Assembly (NCBI GenBank): GCA_964581385.1
Contig: CAZOOK010000005.1
Coordinates: forward strand, 136,559 to 200,558
Source: CAZOOK01 sp964581385
Lineage (GTDB): Bacteria > Pseudomonadota > Gammaproteobacteria > Nevskiales > Nevskiaceae
Direction of reading: 5' to 3'
Length of the DNA stretch: 64,000 bases
In this document: positions 45,334 to 53,983 of the stretch, in pieces
How positions within the stretch are numbered: position 1 is the stretch's first letter
Layout: every line of letters starts with the position of its first letter
The notes under the pieces: model-generated
Told to the model about the DNA's origin: nothing
The model's database searches: none
What the model saw: only the letters and a program-made list of their open reading frames with translations
Translations under genes and position numbers: made by a program

Positions 45334-46574
45334 GCGGAAACCGCCACCGTGGCGAGCGCCGCGTGCAACGCTTCGAGCAGACCGTCGATCTGTTCGGGCG
45401 TGTGCGCCGCCGACAGCGTGATACGTAGCCGCGACGTGCCTTTTGGCACCGTCGGCGGGCGAATTGCGGCTACCCAGTAACCGCGCTCGAACAGCACACG
45501 CGATACCGCCAGCGCGCGCACCGCGTCGCCAAGCACCAGCGGCTGGATCGGCGTCGAAACTGATGCAGCTCCGCTCCCCGTGTCGATTCCTAGTGCCAGT
45601 CCCAGCGCCGCGGCGCCGTGCCTGAAACGGAGGATATTCGCGTGCAGCCGCTCACGGCGAGCCGGTTCGGCACGCACGATGCCAAGCGCTGCGCGCGCCG
45701 CAGCGGCAATCGCCGGCGGTGGCGCGGTCGAAAACACCCAGCTGCGCGCACGCTGGATCAAGAATTCGATCAGATCATCCGAGCCCGCCACGAACGCGCC
45801 GGCGGCGCCGAGACTCTTGCCGAGCGTGGCGACGTAGACGTCGATCGAGTGAGGCGTGAGGGGTGAGGGGTGAGGGGGAAATCGGTGATGCAGCACGCCA
45901 CGTCCGTCGTCGCCGATGACGCCGAGGCCGTGGGCGTCGTCGACCATCAGCGCGGCGCCGTGGCGCCCGCATGCACTCGCCAGCGCAGGAATGTCCGCGA
46001 CATCTCCATCCATGCTGAACACGCTGTCGGTGACGGCCAGTTTTAACACATTAGCAGACGAAGACTCGGCCAGCGCATTTTCGAACGAACGCATATCGGC
46101 ATGCGGAATACGCAAGTAATGTGCGCCGGACAAGCGCCCACCATCGATCAACGATGCATGATTCAGCTCGTCGGCAATCAACGTGTCGTCGCGGCCGAGC
46201 AGTGCGCGCAGCACACCGAGATTCGCGGCCCAGCCGGTCGAGAATAGCAGCGCGCGTGGACGACCGACGAAATCGGCAAGTTCTTCTTCGAGCCGCGCGT
46301 GCTCGGCGTTGAACCCGGAGACCAGCGCGGCAGCGCCGCTGCCGGTGCCACTATGGTCGAGCGCGCGCCGCGCGGCCTGCGCCAGTCGTGGGTCGGCGGC
46401 AAGACCGAGATAGTCGTTGCTGCAAAAATTCACGCAGCGACGTCCCTCGACCACGATCAACGCGCCGTGACCTCCTTCGACGACGCGCCGTACGCGATAC
46501 AGGTTCGCCGCATGCAGGCGCTCGAGTTCGGCGCTTAATCGCCGATCGAGAACAGTATCCGGAGCAGATTTCAT
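45330..46574 (-). CDS. bioF: 8-amino-7-oxononanoate synthase
   Basis: This 414-residue PLP enzyme joins pimeloyl-ACP and alanine. NFCSNDYLGLA, GSGAAALVSG, VDDAHGLGVIGDDGRG and the Schiff-base Lys253 in VATLGKSLGAAGAF are visible. Between GVLHHR and DVYVATLGKSL lies an odd insert, FPPHPSPLTPHS, encoded by a 7-bp tandem repeat; relatives have a shorter stretch there. The insert is in frame just before the catalytic lysine strand. The gene overlaps both neighbours by 4 nt. Confidence 0.93.
   Translation of the reverse strand: MKSAPDTVLDRRLSAELERLHAANLYRVRRVVEGGHGALIVVEGRRCVNFCSNDYLGLAADPRLAQAARRALDHSGTGSGAAALVSGFNAEHARLEEELADFVGRPRALLFSTGWAANLGVLRALLGRDDTLIADELNHASLIDGGRLSGAHYLRIPHADMRSFENALAESSSANVLKLAVTDSVFSMDGDVADIPALASACGRHGAALMVDDAHGLGVIGDDGRGVLHHRFPPHPSPLTPHSIDVYVATLGKSLGAAGAFVAGSDDLIEFLIQRARSWVFSTAPPPAIAAAARAALGIVRAEPARRERLHANILRFRHGAAALGLALGIDTGSGAASVSTPIQPLVLGDAVRALAVSRVLFERGYWVAAIRPPTVPKGTSRLRITLSAAHTPEQIDGLLEALHAALATVAVSA
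45849..45876. repeat. Four 7-bp units (GTGAGGS) inside bioF
   Basis: On the + strand four heptamers follow each other: GTGAGGC, then three GTGAGGG. On the bioF coding strand they read as CCCTCAC repeats. Because the unit is not a multiple of three, gain or loss of one unit would shift the bioF frame. A single similar unit lies at the start of bioD (45317-45324). Confidence 0.75.
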
Positions 46575-47455
46575 GCAGCGTTCTTCTTGCGCTTCTTCGC
46601 CGGCTGGCCTGATGCGGGCGCAAATACGGACTGGAAGCGCGCGACATTCTCGGCCTGTCCGGCATAGACATCGAAGTGCGTACCCATGGCCCGATCGAGT
46701 GCGTCGAGACGCGCGCCTGGCGACGGATGCGTGGCGAATAGCAGCGCCACCGAGGAATCCTGCGGATTCAAACCTTGCAGCATCTGCAGCACACCCGGCA
46801 ATCCATAGGGATCGTAGCCCGCACGTGCGGCGAGTACGACGCCATCGCGATCCGCCTCGTATTCGTCGCTCTTGTCGAGTCCGCGCTGCATGATTTCCTT
46901 GACCCCGCCCACTAGTCGCCCGGAAACGATGCCAGTCGCGCCGTTCTGGGGAACGTATTGCGACAGCCAGTTCGCGCCCGCCGCGATGCCGCTTGCCGTT
47001 CGCATCGCATGCAGCTGATGACGACGCACGACATGGGTGATTTCGTGGCCGAGCACGCCGGCAAGTTCGGATTCGCTGCGCAGACGCACGACTAAGCCGC
47101 GCGTGACGAACACATAGCCTCCCGGTGTCGAAAACGCATTGATATCCTCGCTATCGAGAATCCCGAAGCGCCACGGCAGATCCGGCCGCTCGCTGCGCGA
47201 CGCCACCCAACGGCCGACGCGATTGAGGTAGCGCTCCGGCGCCGCGTCGTGCACCAGCGGCGATGCGCCGACCAGCGTCGCCGCCCATTGCTGCCCGATC
47301 TCGGCTTCCTGCTGTTCGGTCGGCTCCGTCGTCGCCTGCGCCAGCGACTGCGCGGCTCCGAGCACTGAATTCATGTTCTGCAAATCGACCGACGAGCACG
47401 CGGCTATCGCCACGGCGGCGGCCACCGCAATGGACATAGCGATGGAGATTCTCAT
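46571..47455 (-). CDS. M48-family metalloprotease, predicted lipoprotein
   Basis: This 294-residue protein has a lipoprotein signal (lipobox AIAAC, Cys20) and a zinc peptidase domain with the HExxH motif in LGHEITHVVRRHQ and the downstream Glu in DEYEADRDGV. This is the Oma1/BepA-like M48 set, acting in the periplasm in protein quality control. It is translationally coupled to bioF and the SH3 gene, although no biotin function is expected. Confidence 0.88.
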   Translation of the reverse strand: MRISIAMSIAVAAAVAIAACSSVDLQNMNSVLGAAQSLAQATTEPTEQQEAEIGQQWAATLVGASPLVHDAAPERYLNRVGRWVASRSERPDLPWRFGILDSEDINAFSTPGGYVFVTRGLVVRLRSESELAGVLGHEITHVVRRHQLHAMRTASGIAAGANWLSQYVPQNGATGIVSGRLVGGVKEIMQRGLDKSDEYEADRDGVVLAARAGYDPYGLPGVLQMLQGLNPQDSSVALLFATHPSPGARLDALDRAMGTHFDVYAGQAENVARFQSVFAPASGQPAKKRKKNAA

Positions 47456-47967
47456 TGCGATTCTCCGTTGGCGCCGACATACGTCATCGTTTGCGCCCTC
47501 AACGCCGGCGCGGTTTGCGCGAATGTGCCTGCATCAACGGCGGTCACTACCCACGCATCCAGTTTCGACAGTTCCGCCGGATTCGGCGCCGCGTTGCGAA
47601 TACTCTCCTTGTCGAGACCGCGCACACCGGTCGTCACCGAACTGCCGGTCGATTGCCCGGTCGCAACAGCGAACACTTTGCCGAGGCCGCTGTCACCCGC
47701 CGTATCGCTCACTGCCGTGCGCACGGAAAGCAGGCGTACCCAGCCTCGCTGGCTGCCGATCTCCACTTGCAGCCACGCTCCTTTGCGCTGGAGGATGACC
47801 ACGCGCGTTTGTGCTTCAAGATTGGCGATCGTTGCTGCGTCGCTATTGGGCGCGTCGCGCAATGGCACACGATCCGCGATGACTCCGGATGAAGCGGCGA
47901 ACGCCGCCCCCGCGTAGGCCAGTGACGCAAGTACAACGGCAGTCAGAACATTTCGTTTGCCGATCAT
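47452..47967 (-). CDS. Periplasmic SH3-like domain protein
   Basis: This 171-residue protein has a signal peptide (VLASLAYAGAAFAASSG) and one bacterial SH3 domain at about residues 30-80 (PLRDAPNSDAATIANLE, GAWLQVEIGSQRGWVRL). Such domains bind cell-wall peptides or other proteins. It overlaps its neighbours by 4 nt on both sides. It may be a partner of the M48 protease or the sensor cyclase; no direct evidence is visible. Confidence 0.8.
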   Translation of the reverse strand: MIGKRNVLTAVVLASLAYAGAAFAASSGVIADRVPLRDAPNSDAATIANLEAQTRVVILQRKGAWLQVEIGSQRGWVRLLSVRTAVSDTAGDSGLGKVFAVATGQSTGSSVTTGVRGLDKESIRNAAPNPAELSKLDAWVVTAVDAGTFAQTAPALRAQTMTYVGANGESQ

Positions 47968-49796
47968 GTAATCCCCGTCGGTTCAAACACTTCCACGGGC
48001 TGCGCCCGCCCCTTCACCGAGTATGCGCCGCGCGGCACGAACGTGAATACATCGCCGCAGGCGGCTCGCGTATCGGCGGTGACCAACGTGCGCGCGATGC
48101 CTTTGGTGAGGCCCTCAACGCGGCTGGCCAGATTCACGGTATCGCCGATCGCGGTGTAATCGAGCTTTCGTTCTGCCCCAATGAACCCGACGACGGCTGG
48201 CCCGGTATGAACACCGATGCCGACGTCGAAATGCTCACCTTCCGCTCCCAGATCGGTGCGGAATTGCAGCAGCGTGCGTTCCATCTCCAGCGCGCAGGCC
48301 ACCGCGCGCCGGGCATGCTGCGGATCGGCCAGGGGTGCGCCCCAGAACGCCATAATGCAATCGCCGATGTATTTATCGAGTGTGCCGCCGTGGCGGAATA
48401 CCACCGCGGTCTGCCGCTCGAAGTAGCGGTTCAACAGCTTCACGATTTCCTGTGGCGGACGCATTTCCGACAAGGACGTAAACCCACGGATGTCCGAAAA
48501 TAGGACGCTAATCTCGCAGGGCTTTCCGGACAGCGATTCGATCGTCTCACCACGGTCGATGAGCTGGCTGACCACCTCGGTATTGAGAAAGCGGCCGAAC
48601 AAGCGCACGGCGAGTTCGCGCGCACGGCGCTCGCGACGGTATTCGGAGACGGCGGCGACGAGGTAGTACAGCCAGGCGAACGCCAAAGCGCCGCCGACTG
48701 GCAAGCGCAAGGGCTGCGCGGCGGCGGCCAATGAAGCGCCGAGCGCGGCGATGCTCGCGCCCAGTAGCGCGACACCAATTTTGGGCGCCGATAATCCGCG
48801 CCAGAACAGGAGCGCCAGAATACCGATCATCGCGATCGCCAGTGCCGGACTCAGCAATGACGGCGCGGTACGCATCGCTCGGCCGTTCTTCAGGTTATCG
48901 AGCGCAGTGGCGAGAATCTCAATGCCGGGATCGAGGCTGGAGCGCGGTGTCCTGCGCAGATCGTTAAGGCCGGTCGCAGTAGTGCCGACGAGCACCAGGC
49001 GATCTCTGAACTCGTCTGCCGCGCGCTGCGGATGTCCGCGTTGGAAATCTTCGTAGAGATCGGCGAACGACACATGCCGGAACGAACCGGTCGGGCCGCG
49101 CCAGGCCAGCGGCAGCATCGCGGTCGCCGGCATCGGATAACCGAGATCGGCAGCGACACGCGCCGGCAGCGAACGTAGCCGCCAGCCTTGCAAATCCTCG
49201 AACAATCGATAGCGACGGCCGACACCATCCGCGTCTTCGACAAAATCGATGGTGCCGGTGCGCCACAGCTCCGGCGGTAGCGCCAGCGGCGCCAGCAGCA
49301 TTGCATGCGCATCCGGCTGCGCAACGGGCGTGCGCTCCAACCCCAGCGCGTCGGCAACCTGCGGCAGCGATACGCCATGCGGATCATCACGCGCGGGCAA
49401 GCGCGACATTGGCACATAGGCGCGCGGAAATGCGCGCAATGCGTCGATGAAGGCCGCGTCGCTTTCCGGACGGAAGCGGTCGGCTTCGGCAAAGAGGATG
49501 TCGAATACGATCGCACGCGGCTGCTGCCTGGCGAGACCGTCAACCAGTTCTGCGTAAACGGCGCGCGGCCACGGCCAAGTCCCGGCTTCGCGGCTCATGC
49601 GCGCGAGGCTGGCGTCATCGATGTCGACAATGACGATATCCGGGTCGGGGCCGAGATGCGCCGCCTGCACGCGGATGAAAGTATCGACCAGCGCATTGTC
49701 GGCACGCTCAGCAATGCCCAGCCACGCCTGATCGAACACAGCAAACATCGCGACTAGCGCGGCGGCGTACAACAGCGGCGCGCGTTCGGCGCGCAA
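47964..49796 (-). CDS. CHASE2-domain class III adenylate/guanylate cyclase
   Basis: This 610-residue membrane protein has an N-terminal CHASE2 sensor (about residues 25-310; DIVIVDIDDASLARMS, RAIVFDILFAEADRF, DRLVLVGTTATGLNDLR), three TM helices (about 315-385), and a class III cyclase domain (ISVLFSDIRGFTSLSE, DKYIGDCIMAFWGAP, GPAVVGFIGAERKLDYTAIGDTVNLASR). The two metal aspartates are present. It probably makes cAMP in response to an outside signal. It lies 9 nt after bioB and is coupled to the SH3 gene. Confidence 0.9.
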   Translation of the reverse strand: MRAERAPLLYAAALVAMFAVFDQAWLGIAERADNALVDTFIRVQAAHLGPDPDIVIVDIDDASLARMSREAGTWPWPRAVYAELVDGLARQQPRAIVFDILFAEADRFRPESDAAFIDALRAFPRAYVPMSRLPARDDPHGVSLPQVADALGLERTPVAQPDAHAMLLAPLALPPELWRTGTIDFVEDADGVGRRYRLFEDLQGWRLRSLPARVAADLGYPMPATAMLPLAWRGPTGSFRHVSFADLYEDFQRGHPQRAADEFRDRLVLVGTTATGLNDLRRTPRSSLDPGIEILATALDNLKNGRAMRTAPSLLSPALAIAMIGILALLFWRGLSAPKIGVALLGASIAALGASLAAAAQPLRLPVGGALAFAWLYYLVAAVSEYRRERRARELAVRLFGRFLNTEVVSQLIDRGETIESLSGKPCEISVLFSDIRGFTSLSEMRPPQEIVKLLNRYFERQTAVVFRHGGTLDKYIGDCIMAFWGAPLADPQHARRAVACALEMERTLLQFRTDLGAEGEHFDVGIGVHTGPAVVGFIGAERKLDYTAIGDTVNLASRVEGLTKGIARTLVTADTRAACGDVFTFVPRGAYSVKGRAQPVEVFEPTGIT

Positions 49797-49805
49797 TCGT
49801 TCGCT

Positions 49806-50843
49806 CTACGATGCGGCGAGAACGCCGCCCGGCATCTGCGAGCAGCTGCCGCCGCAGGCGTGGCCGGCATCGATTTCCGCTTCCGCTACGGTTCCGGTCG
49901 GTTGCAGGCCGAGCCGCGCGAACAGCGCACGATCCTTCTCGTTCTGCGGGTTGCTAGTGGTGAGCAGCCGCTCGCCGTAGAACATCGAATTGGCGCCGGC
50001 GAAGAAGCACAGCGCCTGCAGCTCATCGTTCATTTCGGTGCGGCCGGCGGACAGGCGCACCCAGGATTTCGGCATCAGAATGCGCGCGACAGCCACGGTG
50101 CGTACGAACTCGAACGGATCGAGCGGTTCGGCACCATCCAGTGGCGTACCCGGCACCGGCACCAGCTCGTTGATCGGCACCGATTCCGGGTGATCCGGCA
50201 AGTTCGCCAGCACGCGTAGGAACTCGACACGATCGGCGCGCGTTTCGCCCATGCCGACGATGCCGCCGCAGCAAACCTTGAGGCCGGCGGCGCGCACATT
50301 ATCGAGCGTGTCGAGGCGATCCTCGTAGGTCCGCGTGCTGATGATTTCGCCGTAATACTCCGGCGAGGTATCGAGATTGTGGTTGTAATAATCGAGGCCG
50401 GCATCCGCCAGCCGCCGCGCCTGTTGCGGCTTGAGCATGCCGAGCGTGACGCAGGTTTCCAGCCCCAGCGATTTTACTTCGTGGACCATCGCGGCGACCT
50501 GCTCCAAATCGCGATCTTTCGGCGAACGCCATGCCGCGCCCATGCAGAAACGCGTCGCACCGTTGGCCTTGGCCTCGACGGCGGCCTTGCGCACCTCGGC
50601 CAGCGGCATCAGTGGCTCAGTCTTAAGGCCGGTGTCGTAACGCACGCTTTGCGGACAGTAGGCGCAATCTTCCGGACAGGCGCCGGTCTTGATCGACAGC
50701 AGTGTGGAGAGCTGCACGGCATTTGGATCAAAATGCGCGCGATGGATACTTTGCGCGTGGAACAGCAATTCGTTGAACGGCAATGCGAACAGAGACGCGA
50801 TTTCCTCGCTGCGCCAGTCGTGGCGGACTTCGGCAAATGCCAT
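49806..50843 (-). CDS. bioB: Biotin synthase
   Basis: This 345-residue radical-SAM enzyme inserts sulfur into dethiobiotin. The [4Fe-4S] motif GACPEDCAYCPQS is clear, followed by GLETCVTLGML, YYNHNLDTSPEYY, GGIVGMGET and the Arg-containing VRLSAGRTEM that binds the second cluster. It is the first gene of the biotin operon and faces comF across a BirA-like operator, so biotin should repress it. Confidence 0.96.
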   Translation of the reverse strand: MAFAEVRHDWRSEEIASLFALPFNELLFHAQSIHRAHFDPNAVQLSTLLSIKTGACPEDCAYCPQSVRYDTGLKTEPLMPLAEVRKAAVEAKANGATRFCMGAAWRSPKDRDLEQVAAMVHEVKSLGLETCVTLGMLKPQQARRLADAGLDYYNHNLDTSPEYYGEIISTRTYEDRLDTLDNVRAAGLKVCCGGIVGMGETRADRVEFLRVLANLPDHPESVPINELVPVPGTPLDGAEPLDPFEFVRTVAVARILMPKSWVRLSAGRTEMNDELQALCFFAGANSMFYGERLLTTSNPQNEKDRALFARLGLQPTGTVAEAEIDAGHACGGSCSQMPGGVLAAS

Positions 50844-50890
50844 GGTAAAGCTCGATGGGGACCCAGACGAAAGTGTCGCGGCCTATTTGC

Positions 50891-50930
50891 AGGCTGTCAA
50901 CTTATGAAGATTACCTATGGTTGACAGCCT
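50891..50930. promoter_or_regulatory. BirA-type biotin operator between bioB and comF
   Basis: An 11-bp perfect inverted repeat (AGGCTGTCAAC at 50891-50901, GTTGACAGCCT at 50920-50930) is split by 18 nt. Aligned to the E. coli bio operator (TTGTAAACC-N16-GGTTTACAA), the half-sites read CTGTCAACT and GGTTGACAG with exactly 16 nt between. On the bioB strand the left half contains TTGACA as a possible -35, with GACACT 17 nt on as a weak -10. The right half covers codons 1-5 of comF. Confidence 0.8.
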
Positions 50931-51603
50931 TCGCGGCCTGCTTGCCGCTCCCCGCTGTTTGTTATGCCAGGGTCGCAGCCACGAACGTATCTGCGGCGCC
51001 TGCTGGTCAGATCTGCCGTGGAACCGCGTCGCCTGTCCGCGCTGCGCGCTTCCGCTTGGTGCTGACAGCCCTCACCTCTGTCGTCGCTGTTCGCGGCGCA
51101 CACCTCCCTTCGATGCCGCAATCGCGGCATTCCGTTATGCGGCACCGATCGATCTGGCCGTACACCGCCTCAAATATGGGGCGGATTTTCTCGCCGCGCG
51201 CTGGCTCGGCGAAGCGCTCGCCGCCGCTGTCAGCCATGGCCGCGGAACGCCACTGCCGGAAATGCTGATTCCGGTGCCATTGCACGGGAATCGCCTGCGC
51301 CGTCGCGGTTATAACCAAGCGCAGGAATGCGCGCGCGTCGTCGCCGACTCCCTGAACCTAACGCTACGACCACGACTCGCGCAGCGACTTCGAGCCACCG
51401 AGGATCAGATCGGGAAAACCGCCGCCCAACGGCAGCGCAATCTGCGCGGCGCATTCGCGGTAGATGCCCTCGTCATTCATCGCCACATCGCGATTCTCGA
51501 CGATGTGATGACCACCGGCAGCACTGCCGCGGAACTGGCGCGGGCCTGCCGGCGCGCGGGCGCCGCGCATATCGAAGTCTGGGCCATTGCCCGAACGGAA
51601 TAA
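50917..51603 (+). CDS. comF: ComF family phosphoribosyltransferase-like protein
   Basis: This 228-residue protein has an N-terminal zinc-binding region with CxxC pairs (CLLCQG, CGACW, CPRCAL, CRRC) and a C-terminal PRTase fold with IPVPLHGNRLRRRGYNQAQ and the PRPP loop HIAILDDVMTTGST. ComF is needed for DNA uptake in naturally competent bacteria. It diverges from bioB, the usual pairing in many gammaproteobacteria. Its start codon lies inside the biotin operator, so biotin may also affect it. Confidence 0.9.
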   Translation: MVDSLRGLLAAPRCLLCQGRSHERICGACWSDLPWNRVACPRCALPLGADSPHLCRRCSRRTPPFDAAIAAFRYAAPIDLAVHRLKYGADFLAARWLGEALAAAVSHGRGTPLPEMLIPVPLHGNRLRRRGYNQAQECARVVADSLNLTLRPRLAQRLRATEDQIGKTAAQRQRNLRGAFAVDALVIHRHIAILDDVMTTGSTAAELARACRRAGAAHIEVWAIARTE

Positions 51604-51786
51604 CTCAGCGGCCCAGCCTGGCCTGGCAGCCGAGATCCCGATTTCGGAGCCGCGGGTTCCCGACTATCCGGCATAACCTCATACCCCAACTCCATCTTGC
51701 GGTGATGGCAGTTACGTCTTAGATTGCTCTTCTGCTCTTCTTGTTGGAAGTGCTCTTCTTGGAAGTTGTTGTTCGGGAGGTGCGCC

Positions 51787-51891
51787 ATGGACCTGATCAT
51801 CTTCTTCTTGCCCTTTGCCGTAATCGTTTACGTACTGCTGGAATCCGCTGCCATTGCGCACGACGCGCGCCGGCGCTCACGCTCGCGATGA
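51787..51891 (+). CDS. Small single-TM membrane protein (34 aa)
   Basis: An ATG 6 nt after a strong GGGAGG opens a 34-codon frame. The product starts MDLIIFFLPFAVIVYVLLES (one TM helix) and ends in a basic tail, DARRRSRSR. The good SD and clean hydrophobic-plus-basic layout suggest a real small membrane peptide. No family is recognised. The rest of 51604-52051 shows no gene. Confidence 0.5.
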   Translation: MDLIIFFLPFAVIVYVLLESAAIAHDARRRSRSR

Positions 51892-52051
51892 AGCAGCGGG
51901 TTGCCGAACCGGCTGGTGCGATTTCGGAATCCCGGGTCTGCTGACAATCACTTTCTTTAAAATCAGTGCATTGATGCCGCCGAAGACGGGCCTCAGGGCG
52001 ATATAGCAGCGATATGTCTGCTCACGCCGCCAAGCAGGAAATCAATACGGC

Positions 52052-52942
52052 TCAGCCAGACGACAACGCCGCGACGAATAGTCCCGCAAAGATCACCGCG
52101 CCCACGCGGACGTTGTGCAGAAATGCCTGGAAGCAAGCGCTGCGATCGCGGTTGCGCACCATGAATTGCTCTTGGATCGCGAAAGTGGCGGCCACCGCAA
52201 GCCCTATGTAATACGGCCACCCAAACTTCGCATCGGCACCGACGATCGCGAGCAACAGAAATGCCACTGCGTGCAGCACTCCGACTGCAAGGCGGTCGTA
52301 ACGGCCAAGCAGGATCGCGCTCGACTTCACGCCGATCTTAAGATCATCTTCGCGATCGGCCATTGCGTACAACGTGTCGTAGGCGATCACCCAGCAGATG
52401 TTCGCCGCCATCAGCAGGCCAGCTGCGCGCCATTCGACGTGACCGTGCACCGCCGCGTACGCCATCGGAATGCCCCATGAAAACACCACGCCCAGATGCG
52501 CCTGCGGCAGCCCATGAAAGCGCTTGGCGAAGGGATAACTCACGGCGAGCAGCACCGCCGGCACCGTAAACGATAAGGCGGCGCGATTCAGCGGCGCCGC
52601 GACTGCCAGTGCCAGCAGGCAAAGCACGACGAACAGCGCGAGTGCCTCGCGCACCGTGACCCGTCCCACCGCCAATGGCCGGTTGTGAGTACGTTCGACG
52701 TGCGGATCGAAATTGCGGTCGGCCAGATCGTTGATGACACAGCCTGCCGAACGCATCAGTACGGTGCCGGCGACGAAGATCGCGAGGATCGGCAACGGCG
52801 GCGCTCCGCGGGCCGCAAACCATAGCGCCCACAGCGTCGGCCACAGCAACAGCCAGATTCCGACCGGCCGATCGAGGCGCATCAACTGCGCATAATCGCG
52901 CAGGCGTGAGCGGGCAGGTGACGTTTCGAAGGCAGTGTTCAT
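52052..52942 (-). CDS. ubiA: 4-hydroxybenzoate polyprenyltransferase
   Basis: This 296-residue membrane protein is UbiA, which attaches the polyprenyl tail to 4-hydroxybenzoate in ubiquinone synthesis. The two Asp-rich motifs are NDLADRNFD and YAMADREDD, and MRLDRPVGIWLLLWPTLWAL is the typical start. The open frame runs far upstream through the next gene, but ATG 52942 (MNTAFETS) is the sensible start. The DUF455 gene precedes it by 37 nt. Confidence 0.94.
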   Translation of the reverse strand: MNTAFETSPARSRLRDYAQLMRLDRPVGIWLLLWPTLWALWFAARGAPPLPILAIFVAGTVLMRSAGCVINDLADRNFDPHVERTHNRPLAVGRVTVREALALFVVLCLLALAVAAPLNRAALSFTVPAVLLAVSYPFAKRFHGLPQAHLGVVFSWGIPMAYAAVHGHVEWRAAGLLMAANICWVIAYDTLYAMADREDDLKIGVKSSAILLGRYDRLAVGVLHAVAFLLLAIVGADAKFGWPYYIGLAVAATFAIQEQFMVRNRDRSACFQAFLHNVRVGAVIFAGLFVAALSSG

Positions 52943-52979
52943 CGATCTGAATTGGGGCGCCACGGGAATGAAATCATTC

Positions 52980-53834
52980 TCACTGCCAACCGGACATTTC
53001 GTCCTGTTCAAAACCCGACGCGAATCGGGCAGTGAAGTTAAATGGCGGCCGCGGCCGCACTTCATGGTCCAAAAGCAATTGACGGAATGTCGCGACGGGG
53101 TCCAGCCCGCGCTGTGAGCACAGGTAGCGAAACCAGCGCGTCCCCGCGCGCACATGCGCCACTTCCTCGTCGACGATGATTTCGAGAATCGCGGCGGTCG
53201 CCTCATCTCCGACTTCGCGCAAGCGCCGAATCATGCCCGGCGTGACATCGAGTCCCCGTGCTTCCAGCACACGCGGCACTAACGCCATGCGCAGCAACAC
53301 GTCGTGCGCGGTTTTTTCGGCGGCTTCCCAAAGTCCGTTATGCGCAGGGAAATCGCCATAGTCGTGCCCCAGCTCGCGCAGCCGGCCACGTAGAAGCTGG
53401 AAGTGCCGCGCCTCGTCCTGTGCAACGGTCAACCAGTCGCGATAGTAATCGGCCGGCATGCCGCGGAAACGGCAGCAGGCATCCAGCGCGAGATTGATGG
53501 CATTGAATTCGATGTGCGCAACGGCGTGCACAAGCGCGGCACGGCCGGCAACCGATCCAAGGCCACGGCTCGGCACATCACGCGGCGCCACGAGCACCGG
53601 CCTCGCCGGACGGCCGGGACGTTGGACGGGGGGGGTATCGGCCACAGTTTTCACCGGCGAAACAACCGCAGACTCGATGCGCAGTGATGCCACGGCCCGG
53701 CATTTGTCATCGGCATCGGCGGCACGCAGCGCCGCGCATGCGAAATCAAATTCGGAAAATCCGAGCACGTACGATCCTCTTGGTAGCTCGCAGGTTAAAT
53801 CACGACCACGTAATTCTATTGTCGCAGCGATCAA
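52980..53834 (-). CDS. DUF455 family ferritin-like protein
   Basis: This 284-residue protein has a ferritin-like four-helix core. The metal-ligand pattern is visible as HAVAHIEFNAINLALDA, then AQDEARHFQLLRGRL, and IVDEEVAHVRAGTRWF. Such proteins form a di-iron or related site, but the reaction of DUF455 is not established. The order DUF455-ubiA is a tight same-strand pair. Upstream 149 nt separate it from the divergent FG-GAP gene. Confidence 0.85.
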   Translation of the reverse strand: MIAATIELRGRDLTCELPRGSYVLGFSEFDFACAALRAADADDKCRAVASLRIESAVVSPVKTVADTPPVQRPGRPARPVLVAPRDVPSRGLGSVAGRAALVHAVAHIEFNAINLALDACCRFRGMPADYYRDWLTVAQDEARHFQLLRGRLRELGHDYGDFPAHNGLWEAAEKTAHDVLLRMALVPRVLEARGLDVTPGMIRRLREVGDEATAAILEIIVDEEVAHVRAGTRWFRYLCSQRGLDPVATFRQLLLDHEVRPRPPFNFTARFASGFEQDEMSGWQ

Positions 53835-53983
53835 AGTGAGTGTTAACAGGCCCTAGCTAAATACGGAACCCGGAACTGCGTCACAGACTGCATGACCGAA
53901 TCTTGCTAGCTTTAGTTCAAGGTAAGGACGGATCGATTTCAAACGACCGTTCAAGTTAGAAAAAAAGCAAATGGAGTTCAAGC

